This document shows positions 5,468 to 7,272 of a DNA stretch of 7,272 bases, piece after piece. Every line of letters starts with the position of its first letter. The stretch's first letter is position 1. The position numbers were made by a program, and so were the translations under genes. The DNA is from Candidatus Omnitrophota bacterium. Its GTDB lineage: Bacteria; Ratteibacteria; UBA8468; MWAK01. The notes under the pieces are model-generated. The model was not told the origin of the DNA and made no database searches. It saw only the letters and a program-made list of their open reading frames with translations. The stretch lies in assembly GCA_026387085.1 (NCBI GenBank), contig JAPLMK010000094.1:3179-10450 (forward strand), written 5' to 3'.

Positions 5468-6559
5468 ATGGAACTTAAGGAAATAAAAGATAGTTTTGCC
5501 GGACTGGCCGATTCTCTTGACCGGTTAGCGACCAAGATCGACCTGGAAGCAAAGCGTAAACAATTATCCGTCCTGGAAACCCAGACCCAGCAGGAGGGAT
5601 TTTGGGATGACCCGGAATGCAACCGCGTTATCGAGGAGATGAAATCGCTTCGGGAAGACGTTAACGCCTTCCAGGAACTGAAGAAACAGGAACAGAACTC
5701 TTCGGCTATCCTGGAGTTGCTCGCGGAAGAAACGGACGAAAAACTACAGGCGGAGGCGGAAGCGCTGTTGAAAGAACTCTCCGGAAAAATAGGGGAATTA
5801 GAAATCAGAATCCATTTTTCCGAGCCAACCGACAAGCAACCGGCAATCCTGATCTTCCATGCCGGCGCCGGCGGAACCGAATCCTGCGACTGGGTTGCGA
5901 TATTGGTCCGGATGTACGGCCGGTTCGTGGCCCGGAAGGGCTGGAAACTGGAAACAGTTGACATGCTTCCCGGAGAAGAAGCCGGCCTGAAAAGAGTCAC
6001 CCTGATTGTAACCGGGGGATTCGCTTACGGCTACCTGAAACACGAGGCCGGGGTACACCGGCTGGTGCGTATCTCCCCTTTTGACGCTAACCGCAGACGC
6101 CACACCTCATTTGCCTCTCTTTCCATCATACCGGAACTGCCGCCGGAAGCAAAGATTGAGATTAAGGATGACGATATCGAGACGCAGACATTCCGTTCCG
6201 GAGGCGCCGGCGGTCAAAACGTCAATAAATTAGAGACGGCCGTCCGGATTATTCACAAGCCCAGCGGCATCGTGGTTGCCTGCCAGATTGAGCGCACCCA
6301 ACATAAGAACAAGGAAAACGCCCTCCGTATTTTAAAGAGTAAGTTATATCAATTACAGGAAGATGAAAAACGCAAAAAAGCGAAACTGCAACGCCAGGAA
6401 GCCGGAGAGGCCTCGTTCGGAAGCCAGATACGTTCCTATGTTCTCCAGCCCTACCAGTTAATCAAAGACCACCGCACCGGATACGAATCCGGCAACGTGG
6501 ATGCGGTGCTGGACGGAGAACTGGATGGATTTTTAGAAGCGGAGTTAAAAAGTTTGTAA
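5468..6559 (+). CDS. prfB: Peptide chain release factor 2 (RF2)
   Basis: The 363-residue class I release factor recognises UGA and UAA stop codons and triggers hydrolysis of peptidyl-tRNA on the ribosome. The universal GGQ motif is at residues 248-250 (RSGGAGGQNVN). The tripeptide S203-P204-F205 in RISPFDANRRRHTS identifies RF2 rather than RF1, which has PxT. The N-terminal helical domain begins MELKEIKDSF, close to the RF2 start in Firmicutes (MEL-x-EI), so ATG 5468 is preferred over the in-frame TTG at 5444. No clear Shine-Dalgarno site precedes either. The frame is continuous: at the usual position of the programmed +1 frameshift (codon 25) the DNA reads ATC GAC C (5537-5543) instead of CTT TGA C, so the common autoregulation is absent. 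Two co-oriented family 2 repeats bracket the gene, one ending 32 bases before the ATG and the other beginning 3 bases after the stop. Confidence 0.96.
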   Translation: MELKEIKDSFAGLADSLDRLATKIDLEAKRKQLSVLETQTQQEGFWDDPECNRVIEEMKSLREDVNAFQELKKQEQNSSAILELLAEETDEKLQAEAEALLKELSGKIGELEIRIHFSEPTDKQPAILIFHAGAGGTESCDWVAILVRMYGRFVARKGWKLETVDMLPGEEAGLKRVTLIVTGGFAYGYLKHEAGVHRLVRISPFDANRRRHTSFASLSIIPELPPEAKIEIKDDDIETQTFRSGGAGGQNVNKLETAVRIIHKPSGIVVACQIERTQHKNKENALRILKSKLYQLQEDEKRKKAKLQRQEAGEASFGSQIRSYVLQPYQLIKDHRTGYESGNVDAVLDGELDGFLEAELKSL

Positions 6560-6561
6560 TA

Positions 6562-6683
6562 CACCATTCCCGCAAAAAATATGTCATTCCCGCGGATAAT
6601 AAGCGGGAATCCACACACTTGTCGGACTGGATCCCCGATCTAAGCATTCGGGGATGACATCATTTGAATTACATTCGGAGATG
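6562..6683. repeat. Family 2 palindromic repeat, short copy D
   Basis: The core runs from TGTCAT (6582-6587) to ATGACA (6654-6659), 78 bases. It contains ATTCCCGC/GCGGGAAT (6586-6593 and 6603-6610) and ATCCCCGA/TCGGGGAT (6631-6638 and 6648-6655). It has the same orientation and the same outer flanks as copy C: a degenerate extra left terminus (CATTCCCG, 6565-6572) and a right tail (6666-6683, 14 of 18 positions identical to 5419-5436). It lacks the 27-base nested-hairpin segment of copy C. It fills the gap between convergent prfB and folC, where its hairpins may serve as a boundary; no canonical terminator with a T-tract is seen there. Confidence 0.85.
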
Positions 6684-6695
6684 AGATAGTTGGGG

Positions 6696-7272
6696 TTAAA
6701 TACTACTATGACAACACTTCAGCAGCGGCGCGAGGTAAAAAGACCCGCAAATACAGAGCAACTCATCATTCTTCAATCCTTTTTTTGCCTCTAAAAGCGC
6801 ATCCTTCGGCTCTAAAATCACCCGGCAGCTCTTCTTCTTCCGGCATACCCCGCGAAAACTATCCGCCAGCTCTTTTGGCTCCCGCGCCCGGTTGGAATAG
6901 GGCCGGGTAAAGAAAAACCGCACCCCGTAATCCCCGAGATATTTCAGCATCGGCAAATAATCCTTGTCTTCCAAAACCCCGAAAAGAAAGGTTGCTTTCC
7001 GTCCCGGATAAAGTCCGGCGAGGTTGGCGACCAGGGTTTTAATTGCCGGCGGATTATGGCTGACATCGAAAATTATCAACGGCTTCCGGGAAATAACCTG
7101 CAACCGGCCCGGCCAGGAAACACCCTTCAATGCCGAGCGTAAAACTTCCTCTTTTACTTTTACGCCGGCCGCCTGCAGGGCAAGGCAGGCAACAGCCGCA
7201 TTCTCAACCTGAAAGTGCCCGGGCAGTGAGATGGTCAACCCCCTCACCCTCCCCTCGCCCCGCTGGGGAGAG
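6696..7272 (-). CDS. folC: Folylpolyglutamate synthase / dihydrofolate synthase, C-terminal part (5' end outside window)
   Basis: The minus-strand frame is open from the window edge to TAA at 6698-6696, giving about 191 visible residues. The conserved FolC features are, in order: 'LPGHFQVENAAVACLAL' (central G-x-x-Q-x-x-N-A helix), 'WPGRLQV', 'IIFDVSHNPPAI' (the D-x-x-H-N-P segment of the Mur-ligase-type C-terminal domain), 'FLFGVLEDKDYLPML', and the closing 'CGSFYLAPLL'. The family adds glutamate to (dihydro)folates or joins dihydropteroate and glutamate, using ATP, in the cytoplasm. Which of the two activities this protein has cannot be told from the C-terminal half. A GTG at 7247-7245 could look like a start, but the domain order shows that the N-terminal ATP-binding half should lie upstream, so it is treated as internal. 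The codons at 7272-7239 coincide with a dispersed GC-rich repeat read in frame. prfB converges on it across repeat D. Confidence 0.9.
   Translation of the reverse strand, partial: SPQRGEGRVRGLTISLPGHFQVENAAVACLALQAAGVKVKEEVLRSALKGVSWPGRLQVISRKPLIIFDVSHNPPAIKTLVANLAGLYPGRKATFLFGVLEDKDYLPMLKYLGDYGVRFFFTRPYSNRAREPKELADSFRGVCRKKKSCRVILEPKDALLEAKKGLKNDELLCICGSFYLAPLLKCCHSSI
7241..7272. repeat. GC-rich repeat (CCCTCACCCTCCCCTCGCC...) apparently inside the folC reading frame, truncated by window end
   Basis: The 32 bases at the window edge resemble a GC-rich repeat I recall as widespread between genes in environmental genomes, with a local hairpin CCCC-GCT-GGGG at 7258-7268. Read on the minus strand in the folC frame they encode SPQRGEGRVRG, an arginine/glycine-rich peptide unlike the adjacent FolC sequence. 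Only part of the element is visible, and no second copy lies in this window to confirm it. Confidence 0.5.

Noticed and set aside
5422..6000. 192-codon open frame on the minus strand over the 5' half of prfB
   Set aside because: It is Ser-rich, antisense to conserved RF2 sequence, and lacks family features.

Overview
The window is bacterial chromosomal DNA of roughly 50% GC. It carries two core information-processing genes (topA and prfB), a tRNA-Glu, the C-terminal part of folC, and a three-gene accessory group. Every intergenic gap longer than about 90 bases contains palindromic repeat DNA. The repeat density, the HEAT plus LamG-like exported protein and the weak use of Shine-Dalgarno sites suggest an uncultured environmental lineage, perhaps in or near the PVC group or a candidate phylum such as Omnitrophota. 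This assignment is an impression, not something the sequence proves.

Layout. 1-693 (+) is the 3' end of a gene for a large beta-rich protein of unknown function. 732-802 is a palindromic repeat. 823-1887 (+) encodes an exported HEAT-repeat/LamG-like protein, and 1884-2789 (+) encodes an extended-type NAD(P)-dependent SDR whose start codon overlaps the previous stop (ATGA). 2783-2841 holds two perfect hairpins between convergent transcription units. 2855-2927 (-) is tRNA-Glu(CUC). 2998-3049 holds two divergent sigma-70-type promoters whose -35 hexamers overlap, one facing the tRNA and one facing topA. 3069-3226 is a cluster of three whole or partial repeats in the topA leader. 3234-5261 (+) is topA. 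5287-5436 and 6562-6683 are two co-oriented copies of a second repeat family that closely bracket prfB (5468-6559, +). 6696-7272 (-) is the C-terminal part of folC, running off the window and apparently containing an in-frame copy of a further GC-rich repeat.

How the parts relate. The HEAT/LamG and SDR genes are translationally coupled and form one unit, possibly with the first gene. topA and prfB are co-oriented and may share the promoter at 3021-3049, although a 206-base repeat-bearing gap separates them. prfB converges on folC. No defence system, CRISPR array, complete transposon or phage gene is visible. The most notable observations are the shared -35 divergent promoter, the repeats placed tightly against gene ends (including one that occupies the ribosome-binding region of topA and one read through inside folC), and a prfB that lacks the programmed frameshift site found in most bacteria.
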